The notes under the pieces: model-generated | The model's database searches: none | Told to the model about the DNA's origin: nothing | Seen by the model: only the letters and a program-made list of their open reading frames with translations | Part shown: in pieces, positions 7,189 through 15,576 of the stretch | Numbering within the stretch: position 1 is the first letter of the stretch | Layout of the letters: the number at the start of each line of letters is the position of its first letter | DNA from: Tropicibacter naphthalenivorans | Lineage (GTDB): Bacteria > Pseudomonadota > Alphaproteobacteria > Rhodobacterales > Rhodobacteraceae | Reading direction: 5' to 3' | DNA: 64,000 bases | Assembly (NCBI RefSeq): GCF_900176475.1 | Contig: NZ_FWXX01000005.1 | Span: 248,001-312,000, forward strand | Made by a program: the position numbers and the translations under genes

Positions 7189-8928
7189 ATGAGAGACATG
7201 CGACATAAGCGGGCGCCGTGGATCGTGCTGTTCCTCGCCCTAGTGGCGGGCTTAGGCTGGTCGGTCTGGCGCTATGGCTATGCGCAGGCGCTGGAGCAGG
7301 TGTCGGCGCGGGGGCAATCGGATTTGGCCTTGGCCTCGGACCGTTTGGTGACGGGGCTGATGCGCTATCGGTCGGTGGCGGTTTTGCTGGCCGATCATCC
7401 GGCGTTGGAAGCGTTGCACCGGGGCGGTGGGCGCGCAGAGGCGGAGCGTCTATTGCTGGCCTCGGCGGACCGGACCGGGGCGCTGACCGCGTTTTACGCC
7501 GATGCGCGCGGGGAGGTCTTGGCCTCGGCCTTGCCGGAGGTGCCCGAGGCGCTGCCTGAGCAGCCGTGGTTCCGGCGGGCCTTGGATGGCGCTTTGGGGG
7601 TGTCGCACGGGGTCAGTGAACGCTTTGAAAAGCGGGCGTTTTTCTATGCGACCCCGTCCTTTGACGCGGATGGGCAGGTGCAGGGCGTTCTGGTCATCAT
7701 GGTGGATGTGGACACGCTGGAGCGGGATTGGCGCGGCTCTCGGCCGGCGGTGTTGTTCCGCGATGAGGGCGGAGAGGTGTTTGTCACCAACCGCTCGGAG
7801 TTGCTGTTCTGGCGGCAGGAGGACGACGGTCTGACCGGGCCGGGTGGCGAGGTGATCGCGCTGCGCCGCGCCGATGTCGCCGGGCATGAGATCTGGCATC
7901 AAAGGATCAGCCAGTATGTGCCGCAGACCGCCCTTCATCTAGAGCAGCCCTTGCCGGTGATCGGAATGCGCGGCGAAGCCTTGGTCGATGCGGCCCCGGC
8001 GCAGCGGGTGGCGGGCTTGCAGGCGGCGATCGTCATGGCGCTGTGCCTGTTCTTTGGCTCGCTTTTGTTCCTTGCGACCGAGCGGCGGCGGGCCTTGGCG
8101 CAGGCGAATGTCACGCTGGAGGCGCGGGTCAAGGCGCGCACCCGTGATCTGGAGAGCGCCAACGTGGCCCTGCGGCGCGAAGTGTCCGAGCGCGAAGAGG
8201 CCGAGGCGGCGCTGCGGCGCGCGCAGGCCGATCTGGTACAGGCGGGCAAGCTGAGTGCCCTGGGGCAGATGTCGGCGGGGATCAGCCACGAGCTGAACCA
8301 GCCGCTGATGGCAATTGGCCAATACGCCGAGAATGGCGCGGCGTTTTTACAGCGCGGCAAGCCTGAAAAGGCGGCGGAGAACCTTGGGCGGATTGCCTCG
8401 CTGGCGACGCGGGCGGCGCGGATCATCAAGAACTTGCGGGCCTTTGCGCGCAACGAAAGCGAGCCTATGGGCAAGGTCGACCTGACGCATGTGATCGACA
8501 CGGCGGTGGAGCTGACCGAGGCGCGCTTGCGCGGGGACGGCGTGGCGTTGCAGTGGGATCGGCCAGAGGGGTCGGTCTATGCCGTGGGCGGTGAGGTGCG
8601 GCTGGGGCAGGTGTTCGTGAACCTGATCAACAACGCCGCCGACGCCATGGCGGGGCAGGCGCGGCGGGCGATTACGATTGCGCTGGAAGAGGGCGCGCGC
8701 CTGCGGGTGACGGTGCGCGACACCGGGCCGGGGATTGCCGACCCCGAGCGGGTGTTCGAGCCGTTTTACTCCACCAAGGAGGTGGGCGATGGCATGGGCC
8801 TTGGGCTGTCGATTTCCTATGGCTTGGTGCAGAGTTTCGGCGGTGACATTCGCGGGGTGAACGCGCCCGAGGGCGGGGCCTGTTTCACTGTCGAGTTGGA
8901 CCCATGGCGGCAGGAGGCTGCGGCGTGA
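7189..8928 (+). CDS. dctB: C4-dicarboxylate sensor histidine kinase DctB
   Basis: A 579-residue inner-membrane kinase. One transmembrane segment at about 10-28, a periplasmic PDC-type sensor region to about 275, a second transmembrane segment near 280-300, a coiled linker (LEARVKARTRDLESANVALR), the H-box SAGISHELNQPLMAI with His367 as the phosphorylation site, and ATPase boxes (NNAADAM, DTGPGIAD, GMGLGLSIS). The family senses succinate, fumarate and malate. ATG 7198 is an alternative start. The following dctD and dctPQM make the assignment firm. Confidence 0.9.
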   Translation: MRDMRHKRAPWIVLFLALVAGLGWSVWRYGYAQALEQVSARGQSDLALASDRLVTGLMRYRSVAVLLADHPALEALHRGGGRAEAERLLLASADRTGALTAFYADARGEVLASALPEVPEALPEQPWFRRALDGALGVSHGVSERFEKRAFFYATPSFDADGQVQGVLVIMVDVDTLERDWRGSRPAVLFRDEGGEVFVTNRSELLFWRQEDDGLTGPGGEVIALRRADVAGHEIWHQRISQYVPQTALHLEQPLPVIGMRGEALVDAAPAQRVAGLQAAIVMALCLFFGSLLFLATERRRALAQANVTLEARVKARTRDLESANVALRREVSEREEAEAALRRAQADLVQAGKLSALGQMSAGISHELNQPLMAIGQYAENGAAFLQRGKPEKAAENLGRIASLATRAARIIKNLRAFARNESEPMGKVDLTHVIDTAVELTEARLRGDGVALQWDRPEGSVYAVGGEVRLGQVFVNLINNAADAMAGQARRAITIALEEGARLRVTVRDTGPGIADPERVFEPFYSTKEVGDGMGLGLSISYGLVQSFGGDIRGVNAPEGGACFTVELDPWRQEAAA

Positions 8929-9006
8929 CGGCGTGTGGGACTGTTCGGCGGTGCCGAATGCGCCCACCCACCGACCCCGCCGCTGGCGCACAAAAGGACG
9001 AATGAT

Positions 9007-10239
9007 ATGAAACGCTTGGTTCTGCTGGTGGATGACGATCAGGCGGTGCGCGAGGCGCTGGGGCAGACGCTTGAGCTGGCCGAGTTCGACGCGATCACCG
9101 CCGGGTCTTTTGTCGAGGCCAAGGATCAGATCGGGCCAGACTTTGAGGGGGTCATCGTCTCGGACATTCGGATGCCGGGGCGCGATGGGTTTCACCTGCT
9201 ACATTACGCCTTGGGGCAGGATGCCGACCTGCCGGTGATCTTGTTGACCGGCGAGGGCGATATTCCCATGGCGGTGCGCGCGATGACCGAAGGGGCTTTT
9301 GGATTCCTTGAGAAACCCTGCTCGGCGGCGGATTTGATCGCGGTGATTGAGCGGGCGCTGAAAACGCGCGGGCATGTGCTGGAGAACCGCGCGCTCAAGG
9401 CGCAGCTGGAGACGGGCGATCCGGCGGCGCGGATGCTGTTTGGCCATTCGGCCAAGGCCGAGGCTTTGCGCGCGCGGGTACGGGCGGCGGCGCAGATGGG
9501 GACCGAAGTGCTGGTGAACGGCGCGCCGGGCAGTGGGGTGTCCAAGGTCGCCGAGGTCATTCACCTGAGCAGCGCCCGCGCCAAGGCCCCGTTCGAGAAA
9601 CGCGCGGCGGCGGGCCTTGGGCGCGACGAATTGGCCCGCGTCTGGGAGGCCTGCGAAGGCGGGACCGTGTTCCTTGATGACATCGGCGCCTTGCCGGTGG
9701 ACACGCAGGTGGCCTTGATCGATGCGCTCGACCGGGGCGGGGCGGTGCTGATCGGCGGCAGCACCTCGGATCTGACGGGGGCGGTGGCCGAGGGGCGCTT
9801 TTCCGCAGAGCTCTATTACCGGCTGGAGGTTTGCGAGATGCGCATTCCTTCGCTCGCCGAGCGCCCAGAGGACATCCCCGTCCTGTTCCGGCATTACGTG
9901 GCGCAGGCCGCCGAGCAGGCCGGGATCACCCCGCCGGAAATCACGCCGGACCATCTGGCGGGACTCATGGCGCAGGACTGGCCGGGCAATGCGCGGTCCT
10001 TGATGTCGGCGGCCATGCGGTTTGTGCTTGGGATGCCCGAAGAGCTGTCCAAGGGGCAGGGGCTGGGGCTGGCCGAGCAGATGGCGCAGGTGGAGCGGTC
10101 CTTGCTGGCGGCGGCGCTGGGGCTGCACAATGGCAAGGCGGCCGAGGCGGCCAAGGCGCTGAAACTGCCGCGCAAAACCTTTTACGACAAGCTGAGCAAA
10201 TACGGGCTCAAGCCCGAGGCGTTCCGCCGCGAAGGGTGA
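9007..10239 (+). CDS. dctD: DctD-type response regulator with a degenerate sigma-54 activator domain
   Basis: A 410-residue regulator: receiver domain with Asp53 (SDIRMPG), a central AAA-like domain, and a Fis-type helix-turn-helix at about 378-400. The central domain is abnormal: the Walker A loop reads GAPGSGVS (172-179) with no lysine, and the stretch that should carry the GAFTGA sigma-54 contact loop is missing, with only about 40 residues between Walker A and the Walker B-like GGTVFLDDIG. Hence it probably does not hydrolyse ATP or act with sigma-54. Start at 9007 is set by AAAGGA eight bases upstream. Probable target: dctP through the two palindromes at 10270-10319. Confidence 0.88.
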   Translation: MKRLVLLVDDDQAVREALGQTLELAEFDAITAGSFVEAKDQIGPDFEGVIVSDIRMPGRDGFHLLHYALGQDADLPVILLTGEGDIPMAVRAMTEGAFGFLEKPCSAADLIAVIERALKTRGHVLENRALKAQLETGDPAARMLFGHSAKAEALRARVRAAAQMGTEVLVNGAPGSGVSKVAEVIHLSSARAKAPFEKRAAAGLGRDELARVWEACEGGTVFLDDIGALPVDTQVALIDALDRGGAVLIGGSTSDLTGAVAEGRFSAELYYRLEVCEMRIPSLAERPEDIPVLFRHYVAQAAEQAGITPPEITPDHLAGLMAQDWPGNARSLMSAAMRFVLGMPEELSKGQGLGLAEQMAQVERSLLAAALGLHNGKAAEAAKALKLPRKTFYDKLSKYGLKPEAFRREG

Positions 10240-10269
10240 GGCGGGCAGGGGATTCTGTGAAATGGAATA

Positions 10270-10287
10270 TGTGCGGATTTCCGCACA
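10270..10287 (+). promoter_or_regulatory. DctD-type upstream binding site 1
   Basis: The perfect palindrome TGTGCGGATTTCCGCACA resembles DctD sites described upstream of rhizobial dctA. It lies about 220 bp before the dctP start and is repeated 33 bp further on (about three helical turns). Confidence 0.6.
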
Positions 10288-10303
10288 AAGCCCGCTAACA
10301 GCC

Positions 10304-10319
10304 GTGCGGGTTTTCGCAC
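10304..10319 (+). promoter_or_regulatory. DctD-type upstream binding site 2
   Basis: GTGCGGGTTTTCGCAC is a second copy of the GTGCG-N6-CGCAC palindrome, on the same helical face as the first. A weak sigma-70-like TTGGAA at 10370 followed by an AT-rich stretch near 10393-10405 lies downstream; I see no clear -24/-12 sigma-54 promoter. Confidence 0.55.
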
Positions 10320-10507
10320 AAGGGCTGCGCCCCGTGGCGGGATGTCAAGGCATTTGCGCGTGCAGAGCCTTGGAAAGGCTGGGAAATTCTTTGATAGCAT
10401 AAATTTTCCGCCAAATGCTTGATCCCACGTCGCCGTCACGGTTTCGTTACGCCATCGGGCCCAAGGGAGAGGCCCCGACGCAACTTTGTATTCTCGGGAG
10501 GATACCC

Positions 10508-11512
10508 ATGAAAAAGTTTCTTTTGTCCGCTGTGGCGGCCGCCGCTGTCATGTCCGGTGCAACCGGCGCAATGGCCGCCTGTGACGACGGCGAGATCGTC
10601 ATCAAGCTGAGCCACGTGACCAACACCGACCGCCACCCCAAGGGGATCGCGGCCAGCCTGCTGCAAGAGCGCGTGAACGAAGAGATGAACGGCAAGGCTT
10701 GCATGGAAGTCTTCCCGAACTCGACCCTGTACAACGACGACCAGGTGCTCGAAGCGATGCTGAACGGCGACGTGCAGATGGCCGCGCCCTCGCTGTCGAA
10801 ATTCGAAGCCTTCACCAAGCAGTTCCGCATTTTCGACCTGCCGTTCATGTTCAAGAACATCGACGCGGTTGACGCCTTCCAGAACTCTGAGACCGGTCAG
10901 GCGATGAAGGAATCCATGACCCGCCGCGGCCTGCTGGGCCTGGCGTTCTGGCACAACGGCATGAAGCAGATGTCGGCGAACAAGGCGCTGAACCTGCCGA
11001 CCGACGCCAATGGCCTGAAGTTCCGCGTGCAGAACTCCGAAGTGCTCAAGGCGCAGATGGCGGCCCTGGGTGGCTCGCCCCAGCCGATGGCCTTCTCCGA
11101 AGTGTACGGCGCGCTGCAAACCGGCGTTGTGGACGGTCAGGAAAACACCTGGTCCAACATCTACGGCCAGAAGTTCTTTGAAGTGCAGGACGGCATCACC
11201 GAAACCAACCACGGCATCATCGACTACATGCTGGTGACCAACGTGGACTGGTGGGAAAGCCTCGACGCCGACGTGCGCGACCAACTGGCGACCATCATCA
11301 GCGAAGTGACCGAAACCCGGAACTCTGAATCCTTCAAAGTGAACCAGGAAGCCAAAGCGGCCGTGATCGCCGCTGGCGGCACCGTGCGCGAGCTGGACGA
11401 CACCGCCCGCGCCGCTTGGGTCGAAGCCATGAAGCCGGTGTGGGAGCAGTTCGTCGGTGACGTCGGTCAGGACAACATCGACGCCGCTCAGGCGATCAAC
11501 GCCCAGCACTAA
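10508..11512 (+). CDS. dctP: TRAP transporter C4-dicarboxylate-binding protein DctP
   Basis: A 334-residue periplasmic solute receptor. The signal peptide covers about residues 1-23 (ending GAMA). The DctP fold is recognisable from LSHVTNTDRHPKG, the ligand-carboxylate-binding FRVQNSEV region, and QENTWSNI. ATG 10508 is preceded by GGGAGG at good spacing; an upstream in-frame start at 10415 would bury the promoter. Feeds substrate to DctQM. A double-palindrome repeat follows 59 bp after its stop, placing a likely mRNA boundary between this highly expressed gene and the permease genes. Confidence 0.95.
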   Translation: MKKFLLSAVAAAAVMSGATGAMAACDDGEIVIKLSHVTNTDRHPKGIAASLLQERVNEEMNGKACMEVFPNSTLYNDDQVLEAMLNGDVQMAAPSLSKFEAFTKQFRIFDLPFMFKNIDAVDAFQNSETGQAMKESMTRRGLLGLAFWHNGMKQMSANKALNLPTDANGLKFRVQNSEVLKAQMAALGGSPQPMAFSEVYGALQTGVVDGQENTWSNIYGQKFFEVQDGITETNHGIIDYMLVTNVDWWESLDADVRDQLATIISEVTETRNSESFKVNQEAKAAVIAAGGTVRELDDTARAAWVEAMKPVWEQFVGDVGQDNIDAAQAINAQH

Positions 11513-11571
11513 ACCTCAGCGCCCGGTCCCCGACACGGGGGCCGGGCCGCGCGCATCCGTCACGCGCACCG

Positions 11572-11615
11572 CAAAATTCTTGCAAGAATTTTGCAAAAGT
11601 TTTCGAAAACTTTTG
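11572..11615 (+). repeat. Double-palindrome intercistronic repeat, copy 3
   Basis: Two perfect 22-bp palindromes in tandem: arm CAAAATTCTT with centre GC (11572-11593) and arm CAAAAGTTTT with centre CG (11594-11615). Arm sequences differ from copies 1 and 2, yet pairing is intact. Located between dctP and dctQ. Confidence 0.9.
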
Positions 11616-11679
11616 CCATCCGCCGCCGAGAGCGCAGGCCCGGCGCGATACCGTTTTTCCTGAAATACAGGAGGGGGAC

Positions 11680-12366
11680 ATGTCATCCAAACCGTCTGAC
11701 TCCCTGCTCGGCACCTTTGTCAACGAGCTGGAAGAAACCTTTATCGCCCTGATCCTCGGCGCGATGACCATCATCACCTTTGCCAACGTCGTACTTCGCT
11801 ACGTGTTCAACACGGGCCTCATCTGGGGGCTCGAGGCGACCTTGTTCCTCTTTGCCTGGCTGGTGCTCTTTGGGGTCAGCTACGCGGTCAAGCAGACGGC
11901 GAACCTTGGGGTGGACGCGGTGCTCAACATCGTGCCGCCCACCGCGCGCCGTGTCATGAGCCTCATTGCCGCCGCCGTTTGCGTGGCCTACGCCTTTTTG
12001 TTGCTCAAGGGCGCGTGGGATTACTGGGCCAACTTCGCCAATCTGCCGCAGACCACCGGTCGCTGGTTCCCCACGGGCTTCGAAGAGATGAAGCGCACCT
12101 CTTATCGCTCGTGGTACGAGGTCAACGACATCCACATGCCCGACATCCTGCGGTTCATCGAGCCGTGGATCAACTACGGCGACGCCTACGAGAAAATGCC
12201 GCGCTTCATCCCCTACGCGATGCTGCCCTTTGGTGCGGCCCTGCTGTTTTTCCGCACCGTTCAGGCCGCCATCCGCATCTGGACCGGCCAGGCCGAGAGC
12301 CTGATCGTCAGCCACGAAGCCGAAGACGACGTCGCCGACGTCGCCCATCTCAACAAGGAAGACTAA
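11680..12366 (+). CDS. dctQ: TRAP transporter small permease DctQ
   Basis: A 228-residue inner-membrane subunit with four predicted helices (about 18-42, 48-68, 88-110 and 170-200). A hydrophilic insert of about 60 residues between helices 3 and 4 makes it longer than the commonest DctQ proteins but similar to the long Rhodobacter type. It bridges the DctP-DctM interaction. The SD GGAGGGGG precedes the ATG. dctM begins five bases after its stop. Confidence 0.93.
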   Translation: MSSKPSDSLLGTFVNELEETFIALILGAMTIITFANVVLRYVFNTGLIWGLEATLFLFAWLVLFGVSYAVKQTANLGVDAVLNIVPPTARRVMSLIAAAVCVAYAFLLLKGAWDYWANFANLPQTTGRWFPTGFEEMKRTSYRSWYEVNDIHMPDILRFIEPWINYGDAYEKMPRFIPYAMLPFGAALLFFRTVQAAIRIWTGQAESLIVSHEAEDDVADVAHLNKED

Positions 12367-12370
12367 GGAC

Positions 12371-13828
12371 ATGGACGTCGTACTTCTCTTTGTCATGATC
12401 ATTGGCCTGATGCTGATCGGTGTGCCGATTGCGATCAGCCTTGGTTTTTCCTCGATCATCTTCCTGTTGGTGCTGTCCGATGCCTCGCTGGCCTCAGTCG
12501 CCCAAAGCTTTTTCCAAGCCATGGCAGGCCACTATACGCTGCTGGCGATCCCCTTCTTCATCCTCGCCTCGTCGTTCATGTCGACCGGCGGTGTGGCCAA
12601 GCGGATCATCCGCTTTTCAATCGCCTGTGTCGGCCACATGCGCGGCGGCCTTGCCATCGCGGGCGTCTTTGCCTGCATGATCTTTGCGGCGCTGTCGGGC
12701 TCTTCGCCGGCGACCGTGGTGGCCATCGGCTCGATCGTCATCGCCGCCATGCGCCAGGTCGGCTACTCCAAGGACTTTGCCGCAGGGGTCATCGCCAACG
12801 CAGGCACGCTGGGCATCCTGATCCCGCCGTCCATCGTGATGGTGGTCTATGCGTCGGCCACCGACGTCTCCGTGGGTCGCATGTTCCTTGCAGGGGTCAT
12901 CCCCGGCCTGATGGCGGGCGCCATGCTGATGATCACCATCTACATCATGGCCCGGATCAAGAACATGCCCGCGGGCGAATGGCTGGGCTGGGGCGAAATC
13001 CTTGAAAGCTTCGCAGACGCCTTCTGGGGCCTGATGCTGATCGCGATCATCATGTTCGGGATCTACGGTCTGCCGGGCGTCTTCCCTGCGGTGTTCACCC
13101 CGACCGAAGCCGCCGCCGTCGCCTCTATCTACGCGTTCTTCGTGGCGACCTTCATCTACCGCGACATGGGCCCGCTGAACGTCGACCGGGACGGCCGCAA
13201 GCTGACCCTGCTGGACAAGCCCATCGCGCTGGTGACGGCCTTCTTCCACCGCGACACGCGCAAGACCCTGTTCGAAGCGGGCAAGCTGACCATCACACTG
13301 ATGTTCATCATCGCCAACGCGCTGATCCTCAAGCACGTTCTGACCGATGAGCAAATCCCGCAGCATATCGCCGGGGCAATGCTGGATGCTGGCTTTGGGC
13401 CGATCACCTTCCTGATCATCGTCAACGTCATCCTGTTGATCGGTGGCCAGTTCATGGAGCCCTCGGGCCTTCTGGTGATCGTCGCGCCGCTGGTCTTCCC
13501 GATCGCGCTGCAACTGGGGATCGACCCGATCCATCTGGGCATCATCATGGTGGTGAACATGGAGATCGGCATGATCACGCCGCCCGTGGGCCTCAACCTC
13601 TTCGTCACCTCCGGTGTCGCCGGGATGCCCATGATGCGGGTTGTGCGCGCGGCGCTGCCCTTCCTCGCGGTGCTGTTCGTCTTCCTGATCATGGTGACCT
13701 ACATCCCCAAGATCTCGACGCTGGTGCCAGACAAGGTGATGGGCCCGCAAATCCGCTGCGAAGGCGTCATGCCGGTGGAACCGCTGGAAAAAGCCTTCTG
13801 TCAGGCGCGCGGCTTTAGTGCGGAATAA
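12371..13828 (+). CDS. dctM: TRAP transporter large permease DctM
   Basis: A 485-residue, roughly 12-helix secondary transporter that carries C4-dicarboxylates with sodium or protons. Family motifs include GVPIAISLGFSSIIF, AALSGSSPATVVAIGSI, NAGTLGILIPPSIVMVVY and NMEIGMITPPVGLNLFVTSG. The soluble loop near 255-310 and the C-terminal tail make it longer than the typical 430-residue DctM. Last gene of the operon; a terminator follows. Confidence 0.95.
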   Translation: MDVVLLFVMIIGLMLIGVPIAISLGFSSIIFLLVLSDASLASVAQSFFQAMAGHYTLLAIPFFILASSFMSTGGVAKRIIRFSIACVGHMRGGLAIAGVFACMIFAALSGSSPATVVAIGSIVIAAMRQVGYSKDFAAGVIANAGTLGILIPPSIVMVVYASATDVSVGRMFLAGVIPGLMAGAMLMITIYIMARIKNMPAGEWLGWGEILESFADAFWGLMLIAIIMFGIYGLPGVFPAVFTPTEAAAVASIYAFFVATFIYRDMGPLNVDRDGRKLTLLDKPIALVTAFFHRDTRKTLFEAGKLTITLMFIIANALILKHVLTDEQIPQHIAGAMLDAGFGPITFLIIVNVILLIGGQFMEPSGLLVIVAPLVFPIALQLGIDPIHLGIIMVVNMEIGMITPPVGLNLFVTSGVAGMPMMRVVRAALPFLAVLFVFLIMVTYIPKISTLVPDKVMGPQIRCEGVMPVEPLEKAFCQARGFSAE

Positions 13829-13851
13829 AACAAAGCTGAATAGACCAAAAA

Positions 13852-13878
13852 GGGGGCGCTGCGAGGCGCCCCATTTCC
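13852..13878 (+). terminator. Terminator after dctM
   Basis: GGGGCGC (13853-13859) and GCGCCCC (13866-13872) form a seven-pair stem with a six-base loop, followed by ATTTCCTT. On the other strand the stem is followed by TTTTTGG, so it can also end the convergent hydrolase gene. Confidence 0.75.
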
Positions 13879-14598
13879 TTATAAGCGGACGCGGGCAAGG
13901 GTCGAATAATGCTCGGCCCCGTCCACCATGGTCAGCGACGCCCCTTCAAACTGCGCCTGCAACGCGGTGGCCATCGCGAGCGGCGACCAGGTATCCTTGC
14001 TGCCGTGCCACAGATCGACCGGACAGCGCACCTGCGCCAAAAGCCCAGCCCAATCAGAAACATAGGCGCGAAGATAATCCAGATACGCCGCCCGCTTTGC
14101 GCCAAAACTCTCGGAGAAACCCGCCGTTAAAACCGCGCGAAACTCCGGATCGGCCAGCAAGGTGCGCTCCATCTCGCCCGCCTGCGCAAACAACGCCTTG
14201 ATCATGGCCCCCGGCGCAACACGCCCCAGCGCGCCTTGCCCCCAAGTCATCGCGGCCAGCGCTCGGGGCCGCCGCATCGCCATCTCAAACACCGGCTTGC
14301 CCGCCATATGCGGCAGGAAATCCCCCAAGCTCAAAGGCGCCGCCGCCGAGACCAAGGTCAACCGCTCTACGCGCTCCGGCACCTGTGCCGCAAGACGCAT
14401 GGCCGCCATCGCGCCAATCGAAAACCCAACCACATGCGCGGGCCCATGCCCCCCGGGTAAGGCCTTTACCACATCGCCCGGCGCATGATCCAACAACGCC
14501 AAAGGCACCACCCGCCACTCAGGATTCCCCGCCGCCAAAAGCCGCGCATCCGCCGCGCTCCCCGGCATCCCGTGGCAAAACAAAACCGATCCAGCCAT
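13879..14598 (-). CDS. Alpha/beta hydrolase
   Basis: A 239-residue alpha/beta-hydrolase-fold enzyme. The nucleophile elbow is GFSIG (about 60-64), followed by AAMRLA; an acidic residue in WHGSKDTWSP and a late His in DGAEHY complete a plausible Ser-Asp-His triad. ATG 14598 sits five bases after GAGGGG; a GTG two codons upstream is the alternative. It follows tpiA on the same strand with a 3' motif between them. Substrate is unknown; esterase or peptidase-like activity is the only safe statement. Confidence 0.8.
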   Translation of the reverse strand: MAGSVLFCHGMPGSAADARLLAAGNPEWRVVPLALLDHAPGDVVKALPGGHGPAHVVGFSIGAMAAMRLAAQVPERVERLTLVSAAAPLSLGDFLPHMAGKPVFEMAMRRPRALAAMTWGQGALGRVAPGAMIKALFAQAGEMERTLLADPEFRAVLTAGFSESFGAKRAAYLDYLRAYVSDWAGLLAQVRCPVDLWHGSKDTWSPLAMATALQAQFEGASLTMVDGAEHYSTLARVRL

Positions 14599-14640
14599 CA
14601 ACACCCCTCACCAAACCAAAAGAGGGCCACCCCGGCCCCC

Positions 14641-14673
14641 CTTCTTCTCTTTCCAAATATCCCGGGGAGCGCG
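14641..14673 (-). repeat. 3' dispersed motif, copy B
   Basis: On the minus strand GGGATATTTGGAAAGAG then AAGAAG, matching the motif at 5935-5957 in 20 of 22 core positions. A strong hairpin (GCGAGGGG / CCCCTCGC, 14673-14695) precedes it. It lies about 30 nt after the tpiA stop. Confidence 0.7.
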
Positions 14674-14702
14674 AGGGGGGACCCCTCGCACCCGCCCTCA
14701 AA

Positions 14703-15449
14703 TCACCCGGCGGCGTTCAAGGCTTCGATGATCGGCACAAAATCGGACGCCTTCAACGACGCGCCGCCGACCAAGGCGCCATCCACGTTGGACACCGCAA
14801 AGATCTCTGCCGCGTTCGAGCCCTTGACCGAGCCGCCGTACAGCAGCCGGACCGAGCGGCCCACGCCTTCGCCAAACCGGCGCTCCAGCCGGGCGCGCAT
14901 GAAATCATGCACTTCGCCAATCTGATCGGTGGTCGGCACCTTGCCGGTGCCAATCGCCCAGACCGGCTCATAGGCCACCACAAGGTTATGCCCCGTCGCG
15001 CCATCGGGGATCGAGCCCGCAAGCTGCCCGCCGATGATATCCAGCGTGTTCTGCGCCTCGCGCTCGTCCAGCGTCTCGCCAACGCAGACCACCGCCACCA
15101 AACCGGCGTCCCACGCGGCCTTGGTCTTGGCGCGGACGTCATCGTTGTGCTCGTCATGATCGGCGCGGCGTTCCGAATGGCCGAGGATCACATGGCTGGC
15201 CCCGGCGTCCTTCAGCATATCCGCCGCGATGTCGCCGGTGTGCGCGCCGCTGGCCGCCGCGTGGCAATCCTGCCCGCCGATGGCAATGCCCTCTGCCGCC
15301 TCTGCCGCCGCGCAAACCAAGGTCGCAGGCGGGCAGATCAGCACCTCGGCCGCGCCTTTGGTCGCGGCCTCGCTCATCGCGGTCAGCTCTTGCAGCTGCG
15401 CGCGGGTTCCGTTCATCTTCCAGTTGCCTGCGGCCAGTTTCGTGCGCAT
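14703..15449 (-). CDS. tpiA: Triose-phosphate isomerase
   Basis: A 248-residue TIM barrel interconverting dihydroxyacetone phosphate and glyceraldehyde 3-phosphate. Motifs: AAGNWKMNG at the N terminus (catalytic Lys), GHSERR (catalytic His), [11 protein letters not shown] with the catalytic Glu and flexible loop, and the phosphate-binding [12 protein letters not shown] 15449 is preceded by GGGAG at five bases; longer frames upstream lack a ribosome-binding site. Full length for the family. Confidence 0.97.
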   Translation of the reverse strand: MRTKLAAGNWKMNGTRAQLQELTAMSEAATKGAAEVLICPPATLVCAAAEAAEGIAIGGQDCHAAASGAHTGDIAADMLKDAGASHVILGHSERRADHDEHNDDVRAKTKAAWDAGLVAVVCVGETLDEREAQNTLDIIGGQLAGSIPDGATGHNLVVAYEPVWAIGTGKVPTTDQIGEVHDFMRARLERRFGEGVGRSVRLLYGGSVKGSNAAEIFAVSNVDGALVGGASLKASDFVPIIEALNAAG

Positions 15450-15576
15450 GTCGTCTCCCATTTCTTGATTAGCTCGCATCATCGCGGGGGGGCGCGTGGC
15501 GTCAAGCCCGGTTGCGCAAGGCGCGACGATTATGCAAGGGGAGACAACGCCTTGGAACCGCCTCGGAGAAGTGACC

